Positions 8,723 through 16,601 of a stretch of DNA of 64,000 nt are shown piece by piece (positions within the stretch are counted from its first letter, which is position 1; each line of letters begins with the position of its first letter). The stretch is taken from assembly GCA_030841105.1 (NCBI GenBank), contig JAVEDE010000095.1, forward strand, positions 1 through 64,000, written 5' to 3'. The notes under the pieces were generated by a model. It did not search any database and was not told where the DNA came from. It was given only the letters and a program-made list of their open reading frames with translations. Position numbers and translations under genes: made by a program. The stretch comes from Pyrinomonadaceae bacterium. Its GTDB lineage: Bacteria; Acidobacteriota; Blastocatellia; Pyrinomonadales; Pyrinomonadaceae.

Positions 8723-9504
8723 TGATTCTCCTTCGCGGCGTTCTTGGCCTGCGCGAGTTGGGCGCGCAAATTCGAGAGCGCGGCGTTCGAGGCGTTGACC
8801 GCTTGCAGTTCTTCGATGCGCTGCTGCGCCTCGTCGAGTGCGCCCGTCGCGATCAAAGCCGACGCCAGACTTTGCAAGGCCATCTCGTGCCGCGGTTCGG
8901 CGGCGAGCGACTTGCGATACTCCCTGATGGCGCGCTCCGGGTCGGAGGGCTGGCCGAAGTAGTAAGTCATGCCGAGCAGCGTGTGGACGTTCGTGTCCTC
9001 CGGCTTCGACGCGAGCGCCTTGTTGTAATAGACGCGCGCCTCGCCGTACTTCGACGCGTCCGACGCCTGTCCGAGCGCGAAGAGCGAGTTGCCGACGAGC
9101 ACGGTCGTGTCGTAGTTCTTGGGGTCGGCTTCGTGCGCGCGTTTCAACAGGCGCACGGCTTCGGGGAGCAGTGTGGCCTTGCCCGTGCCGAGCGCGTACA
9201 TGTAGATGCCCTGCCCCACCTTGCGTTGATATTCGGCATCTTGCTGGTTGGCGTCGGCCTTCGAGATGAGGTCGCGCATTTCCTCGTCGGTCGGCATGGA
9301 CGCGGCCGGGTCGTTCGCAGCGGCGGAGTTTGGCGACGCGCCCGTCCCCTGCCCGGCGTTGGTGTTACCACTACTGCGCGCGCGCGCCACCTCTCCGCGC
9401 AACTGTTCGAGTTCTTTGCGATCAACCGAACTGGCGAAGAAGAACCCGATCACGCACCCCGCGACGAGTCCGGCGAGCGCGTAAAGAATTTTGTGCGTGT
9501 TCAC
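8719..9504 (-). CDS. Membrane-anchored TPR protein
   Basis: 261 residues. An N-terminal helix with glycine/alanine motifs (LYALAGLVAGCVIGFFFASS) anchors a coiled stretch (ELEQLRGEVARARS), a low-complexity Asn/Ala linker and at least three tetratricopeptide units (ARVYYNKALASKPEDTNVHT, AIREYRKSLAAEPRHEMALQ and DEAQQRIEELQAVNASNAA). The layout resembles the TPR portion of CcmI/CcmH-type cytochrome assembly factors, but no other cytochrome maturation gene is near. Followed in a coupled operon by the small zinc-ribbon membrane protein. Confidence 0.75.
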   Translation of the reverse strand: MNTHKILYALAGLVAGCVIGFFFASSVDRKELEQLRGEVARARSSGNTNAGQGTGASPNSAAANDPAASMPTDEEMRDLISKADANQQDAEYQRKVGQGIYMYALGTGKATLLPEAVRLLKRAHEADPKNYDTTVLVGNSLFALGQASDASKYGEARVYYNKALASKPEDTNVHTLLGMTYYFGQPSDPERAIREYRKSLAAEPRHEMALQSLASALIATGALDEAQQRIEELQAVNASNAALSNLRAQLAQAKNAAKENH

Positions 9505-9651
9505 TGTGGCGAAGCGTGTTTCGTGGAGACGTGATTTGAAACGGTCAAACTTGGACGCGATTTTATCAGAACGCGCGTGGAAAGGCGACGCGCTCGGGCG
9601 TCGAGGCCGCGGGCGCGAAAAGCGGAAGTGCGTGTAGGTCGGGAGGGTTGA

Positions 9652-9966
9652 TTAGTCGCCGGTCGTCGTGCCGCTGTTGCCGTCGCCCGTGGTGGTGGCG
9701 GTGGCGGCCGTCGTCCCTTTGAAGGGCACGTCGTCGCGTCGTCGTCGTTCGGGCGGGTCGCTGTCGCGGCGGCGGGGTTGCGACGAAGCGGGGTTGCGGC
9801 GATCAACCGCGCCGGGCGGGAGCGTCTTACCGTGTACCGCCTCTGTGAGGATGCGCGTGATCTCCTGCGAGAGCGTGCGGTGCTCGGCGGCGGCGCGGCG
9901 GCGCAGAGTTTCTTTGAGATCGTTCGGGACGTACGCTCCGATGAAGACTCCCTTGCGGTTCACCAT
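9652..9966 (-). CDS. Ribbon-helix-helix (Arc/CopG-type) protein
   Basis: 104 residues. Residues 5-45 (GVFIGAYVPNDLKETLRRRA, then EHRTLSQEITRILTEAV) have the beta strand plus two helices of the Arc/FitA-type ribbon-helix-helix DNA-binding fold. The rest is a disordered Arg/Pro/Asp and Thr/Gly tail with no clear domain. Such proteins often autoregulate toxin-antitoxin pairs, but no toxin gene adjoins: RNase P RNA lies upstream and the TPR operon downstream. A stand-alone regulator is the likelier reading. Confidence 0.65.
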   Translation of the reverse strand: MVNRKGVFIGAYVPNDLKETLRRRAAAEHRTLSQEITRILTEAVHGKTLPPGAVDRRNPASSQPRRRDSDPPERRRRDDVPFKGTTAATATTTGDGNSGTTTGD

Positions 9967-10022
9967 GCTCTTTTAACGCTCCTGGTTAAAGTCTGGTTCG
10001 TAAAACTGTGAGTCAGTTGAAA

Positions 10023-10049
10023 CCGTGCTTCGTGTGAGTTGAAGCACGG
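10023..10049 (-). terminator. Hairpin behind the RNase P RNA
   Basis: Perfect 9-bp arms 10023-10031 (CCGTGCTTC) and 10041-10049 with a 9-base loop, a few bases beyond the 3' end of rnpB on the minus strand and followed by TTTC on that strand. A plausible but weak intrinsic terminator, or a 3' processing signal. Confidence 0.5.
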
Positions 10050-10052
10050 CCG

Positions 10053-10566
10053 TGCAGATGGAGAACAGGTCTGTAAGCCGAATTCTGTACCCCCGACCCT
10101 TACGGGCGCGTGGGCGGCGACCATTCATCTAGCCCAACCGTCGCCGGTTGGATCGAGCGACCTACCCGGAGGTCGTAGCCGCGGCGCGACTCCCCGAAAG
10201 AAGCCTGCGCGACATCGGGCGGGCAGCCCTGTTTGACGCCTCCCTATTTGGTCTTGCACTGCGAGGAGTTTGCCTGGCCGCGCCTGTCACCACGCGCGCC
10301 GGTGCGCTCTTACATTAAGCCCGAAGGCCGCACCATTTCACCCATCACCCGTCACTTCAGCCCCTCGAAAGGGACGAAGCGCGCCGGCTGGTCTCTTTTC
10401 TGTTGCACTTGTCGTCGCGCCGGTCGAGTGGGCGGCTACTGAAAGCCGCCTTCCAAACCCGCGCGCCCAGCCGTTAGCTGGCTCGCTGCCCTGTAGTGTT
10501 CGGACTTTCCTCCCCCGCCAGCACTTTCGCGCCCGCGGCGGCGACCGCCCGACCTGTTCTCCTGCA
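10053..10566 (-). ncRNA. rnpB: RNase P RNA (rnpB), class A
   Basis: Read on the minus strand the 5' end carries GAGAACAGGTC and the 3' end the exact complement GACCTGTTCTC, forming helix P1. Shortly after the start comes GAGGAAAGTCCGAACACTAC followed by AGGGCAG, the near-invariant core of bacterial RNase P RNA, and the 3' part has ACAGAATTCGGCTTACAG, its usual partner. The span of about 514 nt is longer than the common 350-420 nt, so one or more peripheral helices are enlarged. It is the catalytic subunit that matures tRNA 5' ends. Reading frames inside this interval are not genes. Confidence 0.93.
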
Positions 10567-10690
10567 CGACGCGTAAATTATAGCAAAGCATCGTTGAACA
10601 CGTACAGCAGTAATATCGAACCTCTCGTCAGACTCAAGGCATCAAGCAGGAAAACTACACTCAAACGAGCATAGCTTTGTGTGGCCGACG

Positions 10691-11548
10691 TTAGCCGAAG
10701 AATTTGTAGCCGACGCGGAGGCTATGCAGGGCATCGGCGGGGAGCGTCGAAATGAGCGCCCACGTCAGGAAGGCGTGTGAGAGCGCGAGGGCGTAGAGGT
10801 TGGGCGCGCGTTGATAGACCGTCGCCCAGATGAGGCCGCCGAGGAAGGTCGCGCCCGTGAGCCAGGGGTTCGGCAGGTGCAGCAGGGCGAAGACCGCGGC
10901 GACGAGGACGATGCTCGCCGCGCCTCGTCCGAAGACGAGTTGTGCGCGACGGTTGATGAAGGCTTGCAGGGCGTACTGCTGCAAGAGTCCCCACGCCAGA
11001 CCCCAGACCGGGAAGCCCGAAAGCGCCCACCCTGCGCGACGCCTGCCGAAACTAAAACTCCCGCCGAACCACAACCACCCCACCAGCACGAGCAAGAGCG
11101 TGCCCGCGATCATCGGCAACAACAGCAGGCGCACGGCGCGCCAGAAGTTGTCCGTGCGCCAGCCGAGTTCGCGGAGCGTCTCGCCGCGCAGGCGATGCGA
11201 GTAGAGCATCAACGCGAAGGCGCACGCGACGGGCACAACTAGCAGAGTCTTGTTTCGGACGAGCGCGAGCACCGCCCACTCTGCGACGATGGTCGAAGAG
11301 ACGACGGACGCGATCTCCCACGCGGCCAGCGCGCGCGACTCAGGCGCGACGCGAAGCGGCGACGACGCTAGGTCGCCGGCTTCCAGCGGAGCGGCATCGC
11401 CGGTCGCCGGAGGCGCGGCCACGTCGCCGGTCTTTGACGGCGCGGCTACGTCGCTTGCCGACGGCGACGCGTTCAACTCAACGCCCTCCGTCGCCCTCTT
11501 GCCCAACACGTCAGCCCCGCTCAACGCCGCCCCTCGCTTTCCCACCAC
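10691..11548 (-). CDS. CPBP-family intramembrane protein with altered EExxxR motif
   Basis: 285 residues. After about 75 low-complexity residues (repeated AAP-TGD units) come six to eight hydrophobic helices. The C-terminal half follows the CPBP (Abi/CAAX protease) plan: motif 1 at [17 protein letters not shown], motif 2 FALLHLPNP and motif 3 [10 protein letters not shown]. In proteolytic members motif 1 is EExxxR; here two Gln occupy that place, so peptidase activity is doubtful. The first 28 bases overlap the end of the next upstream gene, suggesting coupling. Alternative starts inside the low-complexity head cannot be excluded. Confidence 0.7.
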   Translation of the reverse strand: MVGKRGAALSGADVLGKRATEGVELNASPSASDVAAPSKTGDVAAPPATGDAAPLEAGDLASSPLRVAPESRALAAWEIASVVSSTIVAEWAVLALVRNKTLLVVPVACAFALMLYSHRLRGETLRELGWRTDNFWRAVRLLLLPMIAGTLLLVLVGWLWFGGSFSFGRRRAGWALSGFPVWGLAWGLLQQYALQAFINRRAQLVFGRGAASIVLVAAVFALLHLPNPWLTGATFLGGLIWATVYQRAPNLYALALSHAFLTWALISTLPADALHSLRVGYKFFG

Positions 11549-12117
11549 ACGTCAGGCACGGACGAGTTCACCTCGTCGGCCGTCACGCTGAACTGTTTCG
11601 CCGCGCCGAACTCTTGCAGCGCGCGGCGCGTGGCATCGCCCGCCGTCGCGTGCAGGGCGTAGACGCGCGCCTCGTAAGTTCGGTTGGGCGGGAGCGGCGG
11701 AAGTTGGAAGACGAAACCGTGATTGGCGTCGAGACTGCGCCCGGCCTCCAACACGTCGGGGCGCGGCGCGTCGGCCGAGCGGCGACTCACGAAATGGCCG
11801 TCCACGTAGAGATGCACCTCGACGCGCTCGCCGGGCGCGGCCTCGTTGACCACCCAGCCCGCGACGGCTCGCGCGTCGGCCGCGTCAACCGACCCGCGAA
11901 AATATGGATTGAAATTCGTGTAGGAGAAGTAGACGGCGAGCGCGACGACGAACAACGCTTCGGCGAGCGACTTGGCGATGAGCGCGTGCGAGAGACGCGA
12001 GAGGCGCGCGGGCGTCGGCGCATCAGTTGATTGCCTCACGTCGCCCGCAGTGGTTGAACGCGCGTCGCCGGTCGCAAACGGTGAATAGCCTCTCAAGGGA
12101 TTCTGCGTCCTATTCAC
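11521..12117 (-). CDS. Single-pass membrane protein of unknown function
   Basis: 198 residues. A polar head of about 50 residues, one hydrophobic helix ([20 protein letters not shown]), then an external domain rich in beta strands: [20 protein letters not shown] and [20 protein letters not shown]. The external part looks like a small Ig- or carbohydrate-binding-type sandwich, but I do not recognise a named family. It is followed by the overlapping CPBP gene, so the two membrane proteins are probably made together. Confidence 0.6.
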   Translation of the reverse strand: MNRTQNPLRGYSPFATGDARSTTAGDVRQSTDAPTPARLSRLSHALIAKSLAEALFVVALAVYFSYTNFNPYFRGSVDAADARAVAGWVVNEAAPGERVEVHLYVDGHFVSRRSADAPRPDVLEAGRSLDANHGFVFQLPPLPPNRTYEARVYALHATAGDATRRALQEFGAAKQFSVTADEVNSSVPDVWWESEGRR

Positions 12118-12188
12118 GATTCACGACCGGCGGTGCGCGCGCTTCCGACTAACTCCCGGCCTGACCTTCTCTCACGCGGCGCGGTGCG

Positions 12189-14645
12189 TTACTGGTTCTG
12201 GTACGTGTTGCCGTTCGTGTCCTGATAGACCCACGTGTGGCTGGTAGTCAGCGTCCGGTCGGCCGCGAGGTCTGCGCGCAGGCGGACGGTGATGAGCAGC
12301 ACCGACGTGTCGCCCGGCGCGAGTTCGTTGACGCGCCACGTCAGGCGGCGCGAGTCGCCGGGCGCGTCCTGCGTGCTCAAGGTCGGGTTTGAAGAGACGA
12401 ACTGCAACGCGTCGGGGAAGACTTCGGAGACGACGATGTTCTTCGCCAGCCCCGCGCCTTCGTTGATGAGCACGAGACGGTAGAAGATCATGTCGCCCGG
12501 CGCGGTCGTGTCCGTCACCTGCTCGGTGCGGACGCGGACGCGCGGCGCGGCCACGGTCAAGACCGTGCTCGCTTCGCTCGCTGCGCGGTTGGTGCTCACC
12601 GATGTCGCCACGACGTTATAGGCGTACTGCTGGCGGTCGGCAGTCGTGCGCGGAATCTCGACGCGCATGAGCAGCGGGAACTGCCCGCCGCGCGGATCGA
12701 TCTGCGTCGTCTGCGTCACGCTCGGCTCGCCCTCCTGATGTTGGCCGTCGCCGTTCGTGTCCGCGAAGAGCACTCCGCCCGGCGCGCCCGGCGCGGTGAT
12801 GCGCAGGCCGTAAGACTCCGCATAGTTGCCGGGGTTACGCACGACGAACGGGATGAAGATGATGTCGCCGGGCGTCACGGTCAGGCCGGGCGAAACGGGG
12901 TCAATGCGCGCGCGCGGGACGCGCCCGATAGCGATGCTCGGCCCGTCGTAGTTCGAGGCCGTGGGTAAACTGGCGGTGCGCAGCATGCCGCGGCCGATGG
13001 GGCCTGTGGCGGACAAGGCGTTCGGCACGGCGCGCAAGGTGACGGTGATTTCGCGCGAAGCGCGCGAGTCGAGATCGCCGAGACTCCAAATGGCCGTGCG
13101 CGAGGGGTTGTCGTAGTAGAGCGGCAAGGGACTCGCGCTGACGAGTTCGAAGTCGGTGCTGAACACGAAGTCTGTGCGCGAACTGCGCGCGGGCGCGCTG
13201 CCCGTGTTGCGCACGGAGATGGTCTGCGTGAAGGTCTCGCCGGGCTGCACGCTGTCACGCGTCACGCCCGATGAACCGGCGAGCGCGGCGGCGACCACCG
13301 TGATCGCGGCGTTCGACACGCGCTGGATTTGATAGTCTGACTGCGAAGCGGCGCGCACGATGAAGGCGCGCTGCTGGCCGTCGCCCGCCGTCTCAGGGAT
13401 GCGGATGTTGAGCAGCACTTCGAGGTTCTGCCCGCGCGACAGTTGCGGCGTAACGAGGATCGGGAGTCCGGTGTCCTGCCCGCCCGAAGCGAGGCTGAAC
13501 GTCGGTTGATACTCGGCGGGCAAGTCGGTCTCCAGACGGAACTGATCTTCCTTGTTGCCGGAGTTGGTCACGGTGAGCGGCATCTGCACGGCCTGACCGG
13601 GCGTGGCGGCGAGCGTGGCGTTGCGCAGCGCGAGGTTAAGATTCGGCACTTGCTTGACCGTCAGCACGAAACCTTCCTGACCGTTGGGCGCGCTGTTGAC
13701 GACGGGCGGCGCGCTCGTCACGCTCTCGTTCGGCTCGGCGCGTGCGATGTTGACGGGCGTCGGCGCGGGCGTCGGCGTCACGCGCGCGACCGGCTGGCGC
13801 ACTGGCGTCGGGCGCGGCGTCGCACGCGGCAGAGGCGTCGGCGTCACGACGGGCGGCGTGTTGACGGCGACCTCCGTGTCGGTGGTTGTCCGTTGCGGCT
13901 GGTTGCGGCGCGAGGGCAGACGGCCACTGCGTCGGCTGCGACGCGCGGGGGCGGCCGTGGTTTGCGTGTCGGCGGGAGGGTTCTCGATGGTCAGCGTCGG
14001 CGTTCGCGTCGGCGGCGTGACGCGCGCCACCTGCGGCGTCGGCGTCGCGACCGGAGTCGGGAACGGCGTGGGGCGCGTGCGCGGCGTCGGCGTCGTTCTG
14101 GCGATCAGGCGCGCGACGGGTGTGGGCGTCGGCGTCGCGCGGGTGACGCCCGCGGGGCGCGTCGAGGGTGGCGTAACCTGCGCGCGTTCCGTCGCGGCGG
14201 GCGTCGGCTGCGGTGACGCGCCGCGGGCGGCCATCTCGGTGCGTGCCGCTTGCAGTTCGCCCTCGTAGATTTCGACGAACGGCGTGTCGCGGATGGTGCG
14301 CAGGCGCGCGACGACGCCTTCGGCGTCCGTCAAACGATTTTGCGCGATGTAGGTGCGGCCGAGCCAGAGCAGCGTCAGGTCGGTGATGATGCTGTTCGGG
14401 TAGGTCTTCAGAAAATCGCGGAACGTGGTGGCGGCCTGCTCGAAGCGCCCCTGATTGTAAAAGTTCTGCCCCTTGGTGAACATCGCTTGCTCGATGTCTG
14501 GGGGCGTGTCGTCCTGCTGGACGGCGACGGACGCGGGCGACGTCGAAGGGGCGACGGCGCGGGGGGCGGCGGCCGAGACGGACGTGAAAGGCGCGCACAG
14601 AAGCGCGCCGACGAGCGCGAGCGCGCTGAGTTTATGCTGCATCAT
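12189..14645 (-). CDS. Secreted TPR and DUF11-repeat protein
   Basis: 818 residues. Signal peptide (LSALALVGALLCAPFTSVSA), then a YbgF-like tetratricopeptide section near residues 50-130 (AMFTKGQNFYNQGRFEQAAT, FLKTYPNSIITDLTLLWLGR). A long Thr/Pro/Arg-rich linker (about 140-310) follows. The C-terminal 480 residues hold about four DUF11/CARDB-like immunoglobulin units (repeated TPGQAVQMPLTVTNSGNKED, VQPGETFTQTISVRNTGSAP, VTPGDIIFIPFVVRNPGNYA, APGDMIFYRLVLINEGAGLA). Such proteins are cell-surface or periplasmic scaffolds. It is upstream-adjacent on the minus strand to no obvious partner; the Wza-like gene behind it has its own start region 222 bp away. Confidence 0.8.
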   Translation of the reverse strand: MMQHKLSALALVGALLCAPFTSVSAAAPRAVAPSTSPASVAVQQDDTPPDIEQAMFTKGQNFYNQGRFEQAATTFRDFLKTYPNSIITDLTLLWLGRTYIAQNRLTDAEGVVARLRTIRDTPFVEIYEGELQAARTEMAARGASPQPTPAATERAQVTPPSTRPAGVTRATPTPTPVARLIARTTPTPRTRPTPFPTPVATPTPQVARVTPPTRTPTLTIENPPADTQTTAAPARRSRRSGRLPSRRNQPQRTTTDTEVAVNTPPVVTPTPLPRATPRPTPVRQPVARVTPTPAPTPVNIARAEPNESVTSAPPVVNSAPNGQEGFVLTVKQVPNLNLALRNATLAATPGQAVQMPLTVTNSGNKEDQFRLETDLPAEYQPTFSLASGGQDTGLPILVTPQLSRGQNLEVLLNIRIPETAGDGQQRAFIVRAASQSDYQIQRVSNAAITVVAAALAGSSGVTRDSVQPGETFTQTISVRNTGSAPARSSRTDFVFSTDFELVSASPLPLYYDNPSRTAIWSLGDLDSRASREITVTLRAVPNALSATGPIGRGMLRTASLPTASNYDGPSIAIGRVPRARIDPVSPGLTVTPGDIIFIPFVVRNPGNYAESYGLRITAPGAPGGVLFADTNGDGQHQEGEPSVTQTTQIDPRGGQFPLLMRVEIPRTTADRQQYAYNVVATSVSTNRAASEASTVLTVAAPRVRVRTEQVTDTTAPGDMIFYRLVLINEGAGLAKNIVVSEVFPDALQFVSSNPTLSTQDAPGDSRRLTWRVNELAPGDTSVLLITVRLRADLAADRTLTTSHTWVYQDTNGNTYQNQ

Positions 14646-14867
14646 GAAACCTGTAATCCTCCGGCAGGACGGTACGAGAAGTTTTTCGACTGTTCCAATT
14701 GTAGTTGTAAACCCCGCCCGGCGCTCAGCGGTGCGGGCGGGTGTGTGTGAGCCTGTGTGAATACCATTTTCCGGCGCGCGCCACTATACAACCTTCAAAC
14801 GCACCGGACAAGAACCGAAACTTTCGACGCGCGTACAAACTTGCGGCGCGCGGGCGCGCGTGCATCT

Positions 14868-16223
14868 CTAGCGACGACGGCCGACTTCCACCCGGTCGCC
14901 CGCCTGCAAACGCGGGTCGGGCACTTGCCCCGTCTCAATGTCGTTCAGCAGAAACTCGCTCAACACCAGACGCCCGTCCGCGCCCTGCCGCGAGACGGTG
15001 ACTTTGACCTTGTTGCCCGCGACGCGCGCCACGCCGCCCGACGCGAGGATGGCCTGCGTGAGCGTGATGCCGGGGTGAAAATCCTTCTGCCCCGGCGCGT
15101 TGATCTGCCCGCCGATGTAGAAGAACTCCTGCGGGCGCGCCGTGATGTTGATGATGTCGCCGTGCGAGACGAGTTCGTTGAGCGCGGCGGAGTCCGACAG
15201 GTCAACGGTCTTGCTGCGCCCGGTGGCGCGCGAGATGATGACGGCGCGACCGGCCTCTGCGCGCGGGTTGGCTTCCGACAAGACGACGTAGAGCGGCACG
15301 GCTTCGCGGCGCAGAACCTTCGCGCCCGGTTGATCAACCAGCCCGCTCACCGTCGCCGTGTGGCTCGCGTACTCGCGCACGACGATGCGAAACTGCGCGC
15401 GGTCGAAGACGCCACGGCGTTTCAGTTCCGTCGAGAGACGCGCGCCGATCTCGTCGGTCGTCAGGCCGTTGGCGTTGAAGGGTTCGCCCGCGAGCGGGTA
15501 GTCGAGCATGCCCGTGGACATGATGGTGTAGAGCGTCGAATCTTTCGACATGCCGCCCGCGAGGCGGATGTCCAAAATGTCGCCGACGCCGACGCGATAG
15601 AGCGCGGTCGGCGCAACAGCCGCGGCGGCAGGCGACGCCGATGCGGGCGCAGTCGAGGCGGCCGGGTTGTTAGCGGGAGCGTCGTTAACGCTGCTCACGG
15701 CCGTCGCGTTCGTGCCTATTGGGGCGGCCGTGTTAGTGCCGGTCGTTGCGGGCGTGTTGCTTCCGTTTGCGGCCTCGAAAGTTTTGCCGGGCGCGGGCGG
15801 CTCGTACTTCGGCGGCGCGGGGATGCTGCGCATCGAAGGACTGCCGAAGACGGGGAGCGGCGCGGCGGTCGCGTTCGGCGCGGCGTCGCTCGTCGTGTTG
15901 GTCGTGGCAGACGTGTTGAGATTAGGAGCGGCGGAGGTCAGAACGGTTTGGGGTTTTTGCGCTTCGGATTTCGCGGCATCGCCCTTCGGCTCGTCACCTT
16001 TCGGTTCGCTCTTGGGTTCGTTCTTCGGGGCGGGCTTCGCGATGGTCGCGGGCTTCTCGCTTTTCCCGGCCTCTTTCTTCAACTCGACCTTCGCCGGGGT
16101 CGAACTGACGACGGGCGAATCATCTTCCGCCGGGCCGAGGCGCGACTGCGCGCTTGCCGTCCCGGCCGCCAGCGGCACGCCAACCGCCAGCCCGATCACA
16201 AACGCAAAAAGGACTTTACTCAT
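14868..16223 (-). CDS. Wza-like polysaccharide export protein (Poly_export/SLBB)
   Basis: 451 residues from the ATG at 16223, which opens a signal peptide (LFAFVIGLAVGVPLAAGTASA); 40 further in-frame upstream codons lack signal features and are dropped. A 210-residue Pro/Ala/Thr linker precedes the polysaccharide biosynthesis/export domain (YRVGVGDILDIRLAGG, STGMLDYPLAG) and two SLBB-type units (ATVSGLVDQPGAKVL, FFYIGGQINAPGQKDF, GITLTQAILASGG), ending LQAGDRVEVGRRR. The family forms the outer-membrane exit channel for exopolysaccharide. No lipobox Cys is seen, and no Wzc or glycosyltransferase genes adjoin, so the polymer is unknown. Confidence 0.85.
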   Translation of the reverse strand: MSKVLFAFVIGLAVGVPLAAGTASAQSRLGPAEDDSPVVSSTPAKVELKKEAGKSEKPATIAKPAPKNEPKSEPKGDEPKGDAAKSEAQKPQTVLTSAAPNLNTSATTNTTSDAAPNATAAPLPVFGSPSMRSIPAPPKYEPPAPGKTFEAANGSNTPATTGTNTAAPIGTNATAVSSVNDAPANNPAASTAPASASPAAAAVAPTALYRVGVGDILDIRLAGGMSKDSTLYTIMSTGMLDYPLAGEPFNANGLTTDEIGARLSTELKRRGVFDRAQFRIVVREYASHTATVSGLVDQPGAKVLRREAVPLYVVLSEANPRAEAGRAVIISRATGRSKTVDLSDSAALNELVSHGDIINITARPQEFFYIGGQINAPGQKDFHPGITLTQAILASGGVARVAGNKVKVTVSRQGADGRLVLSEFLLNDIETGQVPDPRLQAGDRVEVGRRR

Positions 16224-16601
16224 AATGCACTCTACTTCCCTGCGCTCCGCCGCAACTCGTGCGGCCGGGGCAGTGGCCGCTGTGTTCGTCGCGTCGAAGT
16301 CTTTCTGTTTACCGGGGCGGATGCGCCTCGTGCCGTCATTCACGGCGGCGCGGGCATCAGAGTCTCCGTCTAAACCGTCCCGTCGTTTAGATTAAACGAC
16401 GAAAACGCCCCATTTCGCAAAGTTCTAAATGTCAATTTTTCCTGTCGGGTTCAAGTTTAACGGAAAGTGCGGCGCGCGCTGGCGCGTTTCGTCAAACTAC
16501 GCGAGTTGAAGTAACTGACGGTCGGCGCGTGAGGCGCGGGGGCGAAGGCGTCGGAAGCTGATCGGCGCGGCCGCGCGCCGCACTCGCGCGCGACTTAGAT
16601 T
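16224..16601. other. 378-bp gap between EI gene and Wza-like gene
   Basis: No supported gene. The part next to 16223 encodes the untranslated lead of the Wza-like gene; it also holds the palindrome annotated at 16381 and an AT-richer stretch (16400-16460) with TTGACA on the minus strand, which may be the promoter of the Wza-like gene. The stretch 16490-16600 behind the EI gene is GC-rich with no clear terminator. Confidence 0.6.
16381..16401. promoter_or_regulatory. Perfect 9-bp palindrome, candidate operator
   Basis: CGTCGTTTA at 16381-16389 is mirrored by TAAACGACG at 16393-16401 across three bases. It lies about 160 bp before the Wza-like start and close to the TTGACA element on the minus strand. 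This could be a dimeric regulator site or a short hairpin; no U-run supports a terminator on either strand. Confidence 0.45.

Noticed and set aside
10039-10674. Three short plus-strand reading frames
   Set aside because: They lie over the RNase P RNA, whose core motifs and P1 pairing are clear.
14757-16373. 538-residue frame opposite the Wza-like gene, and likewise 23104-24783, 26394-28154, 28735-29622, 40120-41595 and 51210-53183
   Set aside because: Arg/Ala/Val-rich antisense shadows of confident genes in high-GC DNA; no domains, no start signals.
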